Assembly (NCBI GenBank): GCA_015501605.1
Contig: JADNRZ010000001.1
Span: 1,116,001-1,180,000 of the forward strand
Direction: 5' to 3'
Source of the DNA: Panaeolus papilionaceus
Taxonomy: Eukaryota; Basidiomycota; Agaricomycetes; Agaricales
DNA: 64,000 nucleotides
Shown here: piece after piece, positions 1-12,100 of the stretch
How the letters are laid out: each line of letters starts with the position of its first letter
Numbering within the stretch: the first letter of the stretch is position 1
Notes under the pieces: generated by a model
Databases searched by the model: none
Told to the model about the DNA's origin: nothing
Seen by the model: the letters and a program-made list of their open reading frames with translations, nothing else
Made by a program: the position numbers and the translations under genes

Positions 1-212
1 CGTGCCACAGCATCGTCTCGTCAGACTACGCTAGTGGCCGAACACTGGAACACAGATACCCATTGGTACCATATTTCTGCACACCGCGAGACCCCACATC
101 TCGAGGCCCTGTACACAGCTGCCCCGAGCTGCCAGAAAACCCGCGAACCACTCGCGTACGAGGGTCAACTCCCCGAATTGGATGTAGCGGAACTGGAATC
201 TCTTCAAATGCT

Positions 213-1741
213 CTAGCCATCGTCGTTCCAGAAAGCTTCGTGCCAAGGAAGGGTCTCCCAGCCGATATTTTGGCGCGGCTCTATGTACCGTGTGCGGATT
301 TGAGCCGCCCAACGGACCCGATAGCCGCGCGAGGGTGTACCTGGGGTCTTAAGGATGCCGACACGAGGGACAACCACGACGGTATCGTGCTCCCAGAGAT
401 TTTCAAGGCGGTGAGGAATGGTGAAAACTTGTCTATCTGCCTTGCTAAAATAGACGTTTCGAAGCGGTTTTGGCTTTGTTTTCAACGCCGACTTGAGCTT
501 GCGGGGCTCGATATCTCGTTGAGCTGACAAATGGAAGATAGATTCGATGTTAGGATGATAGATTCGATGTTAGGATGATATTCGAATCGGGGTAAAAAGA
601 TGACAATAACTTTCACCGTGGATACACACCACATAGTCCGAGTCGGACGCCTTCAACATCTCGGGACACTGCTGGAAAGGTCTTCCGGATTCCAGCATAC
701 TTGGTGTCTAAAAAGAGTGTTAGGACCAAGCTTGTACACCAAAGCTAGACGAATGAGACATACCACCAAATTCTCGAACGAAGGGGAGAACACGAGAAAC
801 GACAATGAACCCAGACTGAGCGGGCCATCTGTCGCAAGCGTCGTGGTGAGTTCGTCTACATTCCCTTCGGGGGAAGCGTAGACATTCTGAAGACCTGAGG
901 CCATAGATGTGCCGTTAGGCGGCTGTCAAAAAATGATCAATATCCATTTTGGGGGATGGAGGCTGACATCTATCTCACCTTTTCGCCAAGAAAAGCCCAC
1001 CAAGTCATGACGTAGTCCCGCAAAGATGCTAGACCCGCCATGACCCAACCAAAGATCACTTGGAACCAAAAGAAATGCCTGTTAACCACAGAGCCATCTA
1101 TGAAGGGGTATCCAGTAAGCAAATATACAACACGATAGATCCCGACGTCCTATACCTTTTGGTCTCGATTCGACATTTAAGCGCCTTCGAACAATGCAAA
1201 GCGTTATCAGGGATGCGATGCTCATGCAAATAAGAAGGGCAACAAAGCAAGCGAAGTCCAATGCTGGCCGAACCTCAAGTGTTGGGGTTGGGGGATAACA
1301 AAGCCCTATGGTTGGCGATACCCGTATTTTCAGCTGTAACCTCATTCGAACTACTTTCGTGTTGACCCGCAGGAGTTCCTTTGTCGGCTCTAGATAGGCT
1401 GCTAGGGGAGGCCCTGACAATGTGTGCGCAACCTTGTGCACGAAGTCGGAGAGGAAGCGATCGAGAAAAATAAGGATCCGACCACCATAGGTCGAGGATA
1501 CTTGTGACAAGATTAGAGCCGTCATAAGATCCTCAAAACAATTGATGGGGAAGGCAATCGGGAAAGGCAATTGGTGGATAACACGCGGGTAGGCAAATCT
1601 CAGAACCTGAATTGCCGCCATATTGAACAGAGAGATCATGTTGATTGCAGGTGCTTTTGTGGTTCCGGAGTAAAGCGATATTGGATATGATGTATATGAA
1701 TGTGTATGCTCGGTGGTCGGAGGGCAGAAGATGATATACAA
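213..1741 (-). CDS. Unrecognised multi-exon membrane protein (N-terminus unresolved)
   Basis: I do not recognise the family. Reading the minus strand, at least five segments join in phase. The first ends in a hydrophobic stretch (ALDFACFVALLICMSIASLI) followed by basic CIVRRRLN. It joins through a GT-AG intron to a Trp/Phe-rich membrane stretch (HFFWFQVIFGWVMAGL), then to a soluble part beginning PPNGTSMASGLQNVYASP. The C-terminal exon carries KSALKTKPKPLRNVYFSKAD and ends EAFWNDDG-stop near 213. The preservation of phase over four introns is the main argument for a real gene. The start is uncertain: an open frame runs to 1741, but upstream Met codons and a possible further 5' exon (to about 1838) cannot be excluded. 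It may be a small fungal surface or organelle membrane protein, but no function can be assigned. Confidence 0.4.
537..576. repeat. Two exact tandem copies of a 20-bp unit
   Basis: The unit gatagattcgatgttaggat is present twice head to tail (537-556 and 557-576). It lies in the last intron of the minus-strand membrane-protein gene, so it changes intron length but not coding sequence. It looks like a local slippage or unequal-exchange duplication. Confidence 0.9.
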
Positions 1742-2199
1742 AAGAGCTGACTGGACGGGATTTATGTAGCTCTACCGGGTAGGAAGAATTGCATCGCGGG
1801 CTGACAGTCCAAGATACCATGCACCTGGTCGCCGTCATCCAAATTCAGGAAAATGGAAGGGGCTTCTTGGCATCATGTTTCAGTGAATTCAGTAGCATTC
1901 GAAGAATCAGTGTTGATCGAGCGTTTTCGGAGGAGTGAACTCGAATTTATCAAGCAAAACAAAGCACAGATGGAGAACAACAAGTTGAGCAGAACTTGCA
2001 TTGTCCTTGAGCGCTTACGGCTACCGGACCGCATAATGCCGGCGGCTGACATCATCTTCTGGCCAATCAGGTGACAGGGCACTAATCAAAATAAATAAAT
2101 GATAAATTCAAAGTAAATAATAAAAGGGTCAGATGGACTCAATTATCATCAGCATCCTATCTGCTTTACTTCATCCTCCTGGCCAAAAGTCATCGAGAA
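1742..2199. other. Intergenic stretch
   Basis: Lies between the minus-strand membrane-protein gene and NCS6, which diverge here. It holds only short open frames without recognisable motifs. The part next to NCS6 (about 2080-2140) is AT-rich. It may contain the 5' end of the left gene and both promoters. Confidence 0.5.
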
Positions 2200-3634
2200 A
2201 TGGCACCTAAGATATGCGTGCTTTGTGAAAAGTCGAGGGCTATGGTCAAAAGACCAAAAACTGGTCAGATTGTCTGCCGAGATTGCTTCTTCTACGTTTT
2301 TGAAACTGAGGTTCACAATACAATCATTCAATCCAAGCTCTTCAACCCAGGGGATAGGGTTGCAATTGGTGCATCTGGAGGCAAAGGTGCGTACCGTAAT
2401 TCTTGGTCGTATCTCATGGTGGGATTCATTGGGATTGCTCTATAGACTCCACTGTCTTGGCCTATGTTATGAAAACCCTGAATGAGCGCTATCAGTATGG
2501 ATTAGAGCTCTTCTTACTGTCAATTGACGAGGGTATCACCGGATATCGAGATGACTCGCTCGAGGTTTGAAGATCTTTCCATTTTCTCATGCTCAAGAGT
2601 CTGAATTCAATCATTAGACAGTCAAACGCAATCAGGAACAATATGACATGCCTCTAAAGATTCTATCTTACGACGAGCTGTATGGCTGGACAATGGACGC
2701 CATCGTCTCTCAAGTTGGACGAAAGAACAACTGCACGTTCTGTGGAGTCTTTAGACGTCAAGCTCTAGATCGAGGAGCAGCGATGTTGAACGTGGACCAC
2801 ATCGTAACAGGGCACAACGCAGATGATATTGCAGAAACGGTTCTCATGAACAGTGCGCCAACTTCCCAATTTATTGCCTGCCAAAAGCTTACTAGCAATG
2901 AACATTCTAGTCATGCGCGGTGATATCGCGCGGCTTGGAAGATGTACAGCTATATGTACACAGGGAGAAGATACCATCCGTCGATCCAAGCCTTTCAAGT
3001 ATGCATATGAAAAGGAAATCGTGATGTACGTCCTTAGGCTTTAACATTTAAAGCTCTTGTATCGTAAGTTCTTCCAGTTTACTTACAACCCCGCCTTCGA
3101 TTTCAGGTATGCACACTTCAAGAAGTTAGATTACTTCTCCACAGAGTGTATCTACTCCCCAGATGCATACCGTGGTCATGCAAGGGCCTTTTTGAAGGAC
3201 CTAGAAGCTGCTCGACCAAGTGCCATCATAGATATCATCCACTCAGGGGAGGCATTTGAGGTTCGTGAGGAGATCAAGGCGACGCAAAAGGCGCAGCGTG
3301 AGTGTTTTTCCGCCTTGTACCCTATATCTTAGATCCTTACACCTTAATAAACCAGAAACTTGCCAGCGGTGCGGATACATGTCAAGCAATACACTCTGCA
3401 AAGCATGTACCCTCCTAGAAGGACTGGAGCGTGGTATGGCCAATTCTGGCATCGTAAGTCATCTCCGTTCCCCATACCTATCCATTCATTTCGAGATTCA
3501 TAAATCTTTTATAGACCGATAAGGCACGCAAGAAGATGGACGCCGCAGGGCCTACGCCTGATAATATACGGACTATCCCGTATTTCAAGCCACCATCTGG
3601 AAATCCAGCGGTTACCATCGAAGCCCCTTCATAA
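2200..3634 (+). CDS. NCS6: Cytoplasmic tRNA 2-thiolation protein 1 (NCS6/CTU1)
   Basis: ATP-dependent sulfurtransferase subunit that, with NCS2/CTU2 and the URM1 sulfur carrier, thiolates wobble U34 of cytosolic tRNAs for Lys, Glu and Gln. The model has seven exons (2200-2386, 2446-2564, 2618-2852, 2911-3025, 3107-3297, 3356-3453, 3515-3634), all phases consistent, giving 354 aa, the usual size. An N-terminal zinc site (C6, C9, C26, C29) precedes the PP-loop SGGKDST at residues 59-65. [15 protein letters not shown] and [20 protein letters not shown] are core TtcA/CTU1 motifs. The C-terminal [16 protein letters not shown] forms the second zinc site. All catalytic cysteines expected for the family are visible, so the gene looks functional. 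Family assignment is certain. Confidence 0.97.
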
Positions 3635-4060
3635 TGCAATGTTCCTGTAGAACTTTTGCTAAACAAACTTGCGCCTAGCTATTCCAGAGAACTTTGATCC
3701 TGCGAAGCATCTCTGTCTGCAGGTGGCCTCCATCTAACGGAGGCTGAAGTAATAAAAAATACATCGAGTAATATTTGTAGCAAATACAGTCTGTACTAGG
3801 AGTATAACAATTGTCCGTTTAGTAGAACAATCTGGCATGTGTAGTATAATTCAAACACTGAACGTTTATAATGAAGGGTGTTATGTATGACGAATGAAAT
3901 ATGCCCAAGAAGATAAGAAGCCAACAGGATGTAAACCAAGACATGAAGGAAAGAGAGAAAAGGTAATACAAATGAATGATGCAATACAAATGAAAGTAGT
4001 GAATGTGTTTAGGGGTAAACGCAAGTGACGTTTGGACGGTGTTCTGAATTTCCTCTAAGC
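3635..4060. other. Convergent intergenic stretch
   Basis: Lies between the 3' ends of NCS6 and the MDR-domain gene. It is AT-rich with no coding signal; expected to hold both 3' UTRs and polyadenylation sites. Confidence 0.6.
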
Positions 4061-7000
4061 TTAGACGACTGCAACTTTGACGACGACCGTGCCACCGTCA
4101 CGAAGACGGCCGTTATCAACGAACACGGAGGGGGTATCGGACATTGAGACGACGCGTGATTGCTCAGGGGATGTTCGTTCTAAGTCGTCCACTAGGGGTC
4201 GTATCCCGTCATCAGCAGCCATCCGCACAAGAATGCCCAACGTCTCGTCTATCCCGGCTCCTTCCCAGTCGATGTCCTGCGTGACTTGGACCCATGCATA
4301 GCCAACCTTGTTTTCCTCCTCTGGTAATTTGTTCTGGTTGGGTGTAGCATCCCCACTCCCCCGACGGAATGTTCGCAATCCTGCACGTAAATTGTCCCTA
4401 GCGCTGGGAATCGTCCGCTCGGGCTTATCGCCAATTGTCGTAGTGAACTGGCCAATTCCATGTCTTCTTGACTCTCCCGGAAGACCCGTAGATCGCAGCA
4501 GTCTTTCACCTGCTGCTCTTATAGCTTTCCCGCCAATGGTATCCAAAACAGCGTCAAAGACATCTCCCTCTTCCCTCAGACTCTCCATCACTCGCACAGC
4601 TGCACTACACCCATCATCATGGCCTCCTCCCTCCTCCCCATCGTCGAAAATAATTTCGTCTGCACCCCATTGACGAGCTCGTTCTTCAACGGCTCGCATG
4701 AAGCGATCAGCATCCTCTTGCATAGCACTCGCAGGAACAGATGAGAACGGAACATGAACAGAGACCTTCCAACCGCGTTGCACCAGCATTTGAACCGCAA
4801 CCGCACCAACACCATCATGCCCCCGGAGAACCAATGCCCTCCGCCGATGTCCATGACTGTGCTCACTGGTTTTGCGCTGTGAGAAAGGCATTCGAGATCC
4901 CATGAGTTCCTCTTCACGTTGCTGGCGGCGATCAGCAGCTGTCGATGTACCATCCCCGTCTTGTCCGGATGAAAAAGCAACTGCGAACGTGCGAACTGCT
5001 CTGTAGGCGGGTAGACCACATAGAGGAAGCAGTGAGAGTTCCTCGAGAGATAAGGTGGTGATGCCATGAAATGAAGTCGGGGGAGTGATCCAAACAGGTC
5101 TGACGGCGGTGTTGGGATCGCTTTCAGAAACGACAGCTTTCTGAGGATTAGGCACACGATGTATTCTGTGACGATCGACCACAATGAATTCGGAGAGGGC
5201 GCCACACTGTCGAGAGGAATAAGCAAGGCATCAGTATTCGCCGGTTTATGAAAAAAGTGATTATGAAGAACATCAGCCACCGAACACGTAAAGTCCCAGT
5301 GGATGGATTTCTTCACGACTCTTCCATAACGATGATCATATACGTAGATGAGCGAAGTCACCATGTTTCGATGCCACGTATATAAAACGTCGTAATGACG
5401 TGAAAGGAGAGGATAGAGTGAACAGAAACATTTAATGCTGACCTTGCGGACATCCAACAGCCCAACCACCCACTCTCCCTTCCTAGCGACTTCGTCCTTC
5501 ACTTCCCATCCAACTTCCAACACTCGCCCCACAAAACTCCGTCCAGGTATATAACCAACATCTGGGATTGTCTGAATTGAGCCTTTCCGTTTTTTCTGGC
5601 CAAGAGGAGAATCACCCGTTGAACTCGTCGACATAGTGCTCGCTGTCGTCGTAGTGGTATTGTTCCTCTTCAATGAAAAGGATCCAGAACGTTTAGGAAT
5701 CTGGGACGGTGAAGGCGTACTCGTAGAGTTAGAACGATTCATATCGCCTGATTTCCCATTGGGAGAAGAATGGTAACTGCTAGCGTTCCCATTCTGAGCG
5801 GCATGTCCGTTAGAGGTTCCATTAAGGACAGAACTACCCTTCTTCTTGGAACTGGCTGACCTCCCCAGTCCCATCTTTGCCTTGAGGCTGAATGATCGAC
5901 CCAGCCCACTAAACGCGCCTTTTTTATTTGGCGTGCTATTAGATGATGTCGATAGCTGCGGATCGTTGTCCATGTCCATATCTCCTTCAAGTTCCTGAGG
6001 TTCTTCATGTAACTGGTCAGCCTCTGCATGGAGGATGCCTTCTGCTTCAGCAAGCACAGTGGCTGCTTCCTGAGCATCATACATAGCAGCTGATGACTGC
6101 CCAAACTGCACCCCAACTAGCCTTGCGTCCACTCCATCCACTCCTACAGCCCATATCTGCACTAACACACAATTGCTCGGTACATAATCAGGTGGTGGAC
6201 GGTATGAAGTGAATCCCAGCACCGTACTGCTGGCATTCACCTCCCGTAAGGCTGTTGTATCACGGTTCATGAAGCCCTCCACAGGGACTGGGATGGCACC
6301 ATTACTTCCTCCACGTCCACCAGACGCAGTCCTCCGTCGTCCCAGTGCCCCAAGCACATTCCCAAACTTCGCTAAGGCCCCTCCTGTTCTCATCCCTCCA
6401 AGCCCGCGCACAACCTCCACAGTAGCCATGGTCGTCTTTGCAACCCCGCTTTTTATGAGGTCAACATGACCGTCTCCCTTTGCACTGAGACGAACGCTGA
6501 GATTACCTCCAAGTCCAGAGCTCTTGGGGGTTGTACGAGGTGGGGCACGAGGCAACACAAGACCGTTGAACCCCTGAGTTCCATTAGAAGGTAATGTGCC
6601 AGCAGGCATCTGACTGTTCTTGAGTGCTGATACTTCGGCCGCAAGGGTTTTAGGCTGTGGGTGGTTGGTCGACATGGAAGACGATTGACCCCGAGAACGT
6701 TCTGTGGACGAAGACGAGACAGATAAGAGTGAAAGGGACGAGTCAGAGTCAATTGAACCATTTCTGTTTAACTGGTCCGGGCGCCCATGTCCATTCATCT
6801 TCTGCGATGCACGGGGAGAGGTATGCCGCAGAGTCTTTGAAGGTGACTTGTATGGACTCTCCCATCCCCAATCCCCATCAGCCCGTTCCATGAGGGGTGT
6901 GAGAGGCCCATCTTCATCCTCTTCCATCAGCGCAGCCATTCCAGACCCAATACCCGTCATAATAGGGCCTATTGGACCCGGCGGTTTTCGACGAGTATTT

Positions 7001-8905
7001 GATGGTGGAGGAGGAGGGATGTACGGGACGGGTTGTGCAAGTTTAATACCGGGTGGTGGTCTGCGAGCAGGCGATGGTGTCGAGGTTGTGGATGTGCTAC
7101 CTGGTGAGTACTTCGGAGGATTTGTATCTGGAGGCGGTGAAGGTTTCGCATTTGCCTGGCCATTGGGTTGAGATGGCTTATTAACTCTCGCAGGACTGAC
7201 CATGCCAACGCTCGGAGATGCTGCACTGGAGCCGCCTTTGGGTGTGGGTGTGGTTGTCAATGAGTCCTTATTCGTATTAGCCTTTTTTTCAGGGGTTGCT
7301 GTTGGACGCGCGAAGGCGGAGAAAGTGTGGGGTTGCTTAGGAGGTTTGTAGCTGGGTGGGCTGTCCGTCGTGTTTGAGGGGAGGACGGGGCTTCTTGTTG
7401 CATTGGAGTTTGATTCTGGAGAGGGTTTTGTCGTGCTCGATTGTAAGCTTTTGGGCTTGGAATCATTGACGATCTCCTTCGCTTTCCCTTTCGAGTTAGA
7501 TGTCGTGGTGTCTGTCTGCCTTCCGCTCTTCGTGCCATCCTTTGAAAGCTGTGAGGGTGGAAGTTTCCTCTTAGAGCTCTCGTCTGTGCTACTTGAACGA
7601 GTGACAGGAGCAACAGTACGTGCGGCAGGGGAACCCTTTATGCTGTCCTTTGATTTATCCTCAATGGTGCTAGTGTTTCCGCCCGGTGTCGTGGCCAGGG
7701 TTGTATTGGGAGATTGAGTATGGTCAGAAACCAGAGAATTACCGTCAAAACTAGCTGATGAAATTGACAACGATGACAGAGTATGATAGGTGCGTGTCAC
7801 TGTGGTGGAACTCCTTGACGTTGGGTTGACCGTTGACGAGGTACTAGTGTCAGAACTATTCACGCCTCGGTTAGATGTTCGGGAAGTCGGCGCGGTGGAA
7901 GCAGACGCAGTCGAATTGGCTTTAGATGTCCGCGTTGCATTTGAGGTAGCATTACTCAAAGCGGTAACGGCGCTGACTGGATTGGCAGAAGGAAGACGCG
8001 AAGATGTGGCTGGTTTTGGGGATGGTGGTGCAGGATCTACGAACATACTTCCATTCAGCTTCACTTGCTCTTCAACCATTGCAGCCAGAGCCATGGGCAG
8101 GGTGGAGAGCGGAGAACTGGGGACTTTCATCGTCTGTAATTCTGCGCCTGCAGATGTTAGTGAACGACGACTGGGTTTACGACCATTAGGGAAATTGATT
8201 GAGGATGCCATTGAGGTCCGCGGGGATTGATTTGGGGTGAAGAAGACATCCAAGTCGGAGTCGCTTTCTGAAGAATCATCGTCCTCTTCGTCAGTGTAAG
8301 AAAGCTGCCTCGTATGTAATGGGATTGGCTTGAGAGATGGGTGACCACGGTTTGGACTGACATGAGAGTTGGACCTAGATGGGTGAGAATTATGAGGTGT
8401 TGGAGTTGATCCAACAGGAGCGACACGAGGTGATGATGATGAGGAGGTTTTCGCCGTAGTGGTGGGCGTCTTTGATGGTATAGTTGGTTGAGGAGGTAGA
8501 GCCTTAGATTTCTGCATTGCCAACGTCTATTGAGAAAACACGACATTCAGAGAAAGCATAAGCGATAAGAATCCGAGAGAGATGTTGAAATAGTGAGTTA
8601 GTTCGGGGCAAGAGTGAGCATAAGAATAGACCAAATGGGCGTACGTTAGACTTTGAAGTTTGGGTATCCAAGCTCACCGAGGAAGACCCAGGACTCTTTG
8701 TTGAAGATTGGCGGAGCGTTGTGGAGACTACAGAGGTGGATGATGAGGACGGAGCGGAAGCTGAAGAAGCGCCAACATTGGCCTCTGCAGCGATACGGAG
8801 CATTTCTTGTCTATTTGAATAATAATCTTTCTTTTGTGAAGTTGGTTGAGAATAAGTTTGAGACGGCTTGTTCAGAATACTCTGAACAAGCGTCGGTTTT
8901 GTCAT
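4061..8905 (-). CDS. Large disordered protein with C-terminal MDR (zinc-type alcohol dehydrogenase/quinone oxidoreductase-like) domain
   Basis: Three exons on the minus strand (8905-8678, 8526-5443, 5206-4061), all phase 0, give 1485 aa. Residues about 1-850 are Ser/Thr/Pro-rich low complexity. From about 860 a GroES-like start (NCVLVQIWAVGVDGVDARLV) appears, is broken by about 180 residues of Ser/Asn/Lys-rich sequence, and resumes at YIPGRSFVGRVLEVGWEV near residue 1067. CGALSEFIVVDRHRIHRVP and LSLEELSLLPLCGLPAYRA follow, then a nucleotide-binding strand-turn (RALVLRGHDGVGAVAVQML) preceded by another polar insert. The order is that of MDR enzymes, but the GxGxxG-like turn is atypical (GHDGVG) and no catalytic zinc cysteines are evident, so activity is doubtful. 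Agaricomycetes carry similar uncharacterised proteins; a regulatory or scaffold role is inference. The stop lies on the far side of a 426-bp convergent gap from NCS6. Confidence 0.85.
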
Positions 8906-9149
8906 GGTGAACGGAAAAGTAGACAGCAATCACAAAGATTTAATCCGCGAACAGAAACAACTCAACTGCCATGAGGCTGCCATCAAACCGGACATTGCCA
9001 ATTTTAATCAATAAAGGGTTTCACCTCTTCAACTTTCATTTTTATTGTACAATATTCGTTAAATACATGTCATTGTCCTCGTATCCAAAAAAAGAGAAAG
9101 GGGATCATGAAAAGGAGAGAGCAAAAAACAGAAAATCTCTTTTTTAACT

Positions 9150-12100
9150 TTAACTTCGTCTCTCGATTAATCTCACTCCAGCAATATCATGTCCTATCCC
9201 AAGTCCACCACTCCGGTTATCTTCAGAAATCGACTGAACATGACCCTGTCCAGCCATTCTCAACGCTTCTTCTTTCTTGAAATCGTCCTCTTTAGCCGTA
9301 CATGATAACCACGCAAACCACATCATCGTTCTCAGTTGGAGCACATCTTCCTTCCACGCCTTTGCCTGATTCTGCTCCCTAAATTCCTTGGTCAATTTCT
9401 CACACCGGTCAATGTTCTCGGGGCTAACAAAGTCTGTGGCAATCTTCATGCAATCCGACATGTTAGCCACCTATTCACAAATCATCAGTATGTAACATCA
9501 CTTTATCCTCAAGGGGATCACGTCTTACCTGGTGAGCACATCCGGCCGGAATGAATACTCCATCTCCGGGTCTCTGATACACACGATAACTCTTGACCCG
9601 GAATTGATCCCAGAGTTCCTGACGCAACTGCGAGTCCAAGTAGAATTGTTGTCCGTGAATGGGGTCGTGGGCGAGCGTGATCTGCGTTTGCAGTCCATCA
9701 TTAGTTTGCGGTCTGGCTGCTGCTGCGGGCGTGGCGAATTTCTTCCTCAAGAACATCCGGATTTTGTCACTATCTTCCGCTTTGAACAAGTCCCACGCAG
9801 CATACCCCTCCGAACCATCCTTGCATGGTGCCGCATAAAGCATCACATTAAGAGCATCAGCCATGTCCATGTGCAGGCGAGTTGATCCCTTCGACCCTGG
9901 TTCCTGTGAAGAAGCAAACGAGTTGTACATTTTCGGACCTATCAAAATGAGGATAAGATAATCGTTATTAAGCGACCAGGATTAACATTGTGAAGGAAGC
10001 GCACTTACCAAGGTCAGGGCCCACCGCGTTGACCGGGAAATGTGATCCAAGGTTGTACACTCCGTCTCGTCGCACGTAGTCTGGCACTGGAACAGCCGTG
10101 CTAAAATCTGAAAAGAGGCTCGGGTATACAGACTTGAAGTCAGAAGTAGGAGGCCAGTCCTGGTGCAAAGAAAAACAATTAGGAAGCTGAAATCAGGGGA
10201 AGAGAAAATAACTATACCTTCAACTTCCAGCACTCAGTCCTGCCCTCGTACTTTCCAAACTCAGCGAAGAACTCTTGGATCGTGACACGCTTATTTGTGT
10301 CATTCTGGCATTCCACAATCAGGCAACTTTGTTCACCGTATTGATCGATGAAATGTTCAGGCGTCCACGGTAGCTTGAACCTCGATCGCAAATTCTTTAC
10401 GAGAATAGGCAATCCCTTCTTCCATAACTCGGAGAAGATAGGTTCGGAATTTGACAGCTCTGAGGATGGTCCGGCCAGGTTATTTGTCTGTAGGGGGTCG
10501 TAGTAATCTGCAGGAATAATCTGCAATCGGTCAATAGGAATCGAAGCAATGTGTTCTGGGGTATGTGCTGGGATATAATCGTCGTAGGTGGGATTCGTAA
10601 GTGGATCAGGGAAATTTTGGACCGAGTTTCTGGTGCCAGGATCAGAGTAAAGGACACCAGCTTGTGGTGGTGAATACGAAATTGACTCCTGCTGCCGAGA
10701 GCCATCGAAGACAGAATGTGGACCATACACGTCCGGGCGAGCCTGAGACGTTGTAGCTTGATGAACAGGGGATGTCGGACCGTCCCCGGAACTATGATGC
10801 TCATTTTCTTTTCTATTGTCCTGACCTTGGGCAGTCTCTTCTGCCTCAGCGCTGCTGACAACGATCTCCATCTCGGCGACAGCCTTCTCCAACTCTGCAG
10901 CGACGAAGCGAGTCACAGGCGTGAAATTCGAAGCGACGTGCTCAATGCGCTTTGTGCAGCCAAGGAAGAAGGGATTCGCATGCGAATGTCTTTCCCTCCG
11001 TTGGGCCCACATAGTCTTCTGCTGAGGCGTACAATTCGGCGGTTCGATGGTTAGGTCTTGCACCTGCTTGAAACAGTCTTGACAGACTTCACGTCCACAA
11101 ACGCGGCACATCCACGAGCTGGAGAAAAGCGAAGTCATGCATGTATCTGTCATGGCGGGTGAGTCACTGTGCGAGCAATAGTAGAACCGACCATACCGCA
11201 AGTCGCCCTGACGTCAACTTCCCTCTGCCTACGAACAACATCGGACAGCGCCAGATGTTTCTTTTCGGCTTGCAAGGTTGGTAGAAGGGCTTTAGCGATT
11301 GAAAGCTGTGGCAAATTAATTTAGGAGATATGAGTCAGCATCCCGTCATCGAACCAATTCATCAAACAAACGAACAAAGGAAATCAAACCCAGACGAACG
11401 ACAAAAAAAGCGGAAATGAAGGGAAAATGTGGGATTGAAAGGAAGAGCTGAACAATGAGAACTTTGTGCCAATGTACTGACCTTGACTCGTTTCGCATGG
11501 CTTGGATTGAACGCACGGTTCCACTGAGTGGGGAACTCGATTTGTGGACCCTCAGGGCGGCCATGGTGTTGGTTGAAACTTACGGCCATAAGCTTTCGCT
11601 GCGAATCCCGCATGAAAAATCGAATTCCTTGAAAGCGACAGGTATCCCCTGCCCACCTCCGTGTGCATGACACGCAACGGGGAAAGTCTTCGGCGCGATA
11701 TCGATTTGACATACACCGAGCAAACTGGAGTTCCGGGATCAGAGTCTTTGGAGCGTCTGGGGAAGCCCCTTGTTCTAAAGTGGAAAGAAGACGGGTATGT
11801 CAATCAGCAGCTACCCACTTGAGTGTATCGTTTATGGCAGAGACGTACCTCCATTAGCGCCACTTTGGTTTTCTTCTTGTTGGGCTCTTTGCAATGCCTC
11901 CGCTAAATCGAAAGACGGAGTTAGCCATCTTAGAATCGCCTCATTGTTGAGAAAAGACAGAGTAAAAGGAAGGTAGAAACTTGGATGGTTGAATGACCTT
12001 CCATCATATGACCCAAATCCAAAGAGCAAGTGTGTATGTGAAAGACGGTCGGAGATAAAAACACAAAGCTGTGACCGTAGAAAAAAAATGATGCCGGGTT

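Noticed and set aside
560..585. TTCGAATC sequence resembling a tRNA T-loop
   Set aside because: Flanking bases do not form the T-stem, and no D-arm or anticodon arm can be placed at the expected distances.
7790..8230. 146-codon plus-strand open frame opposite the MDR gene
   Set aside because: Shadow of the Ser/Thr-rich exon on the other strand; no motif.
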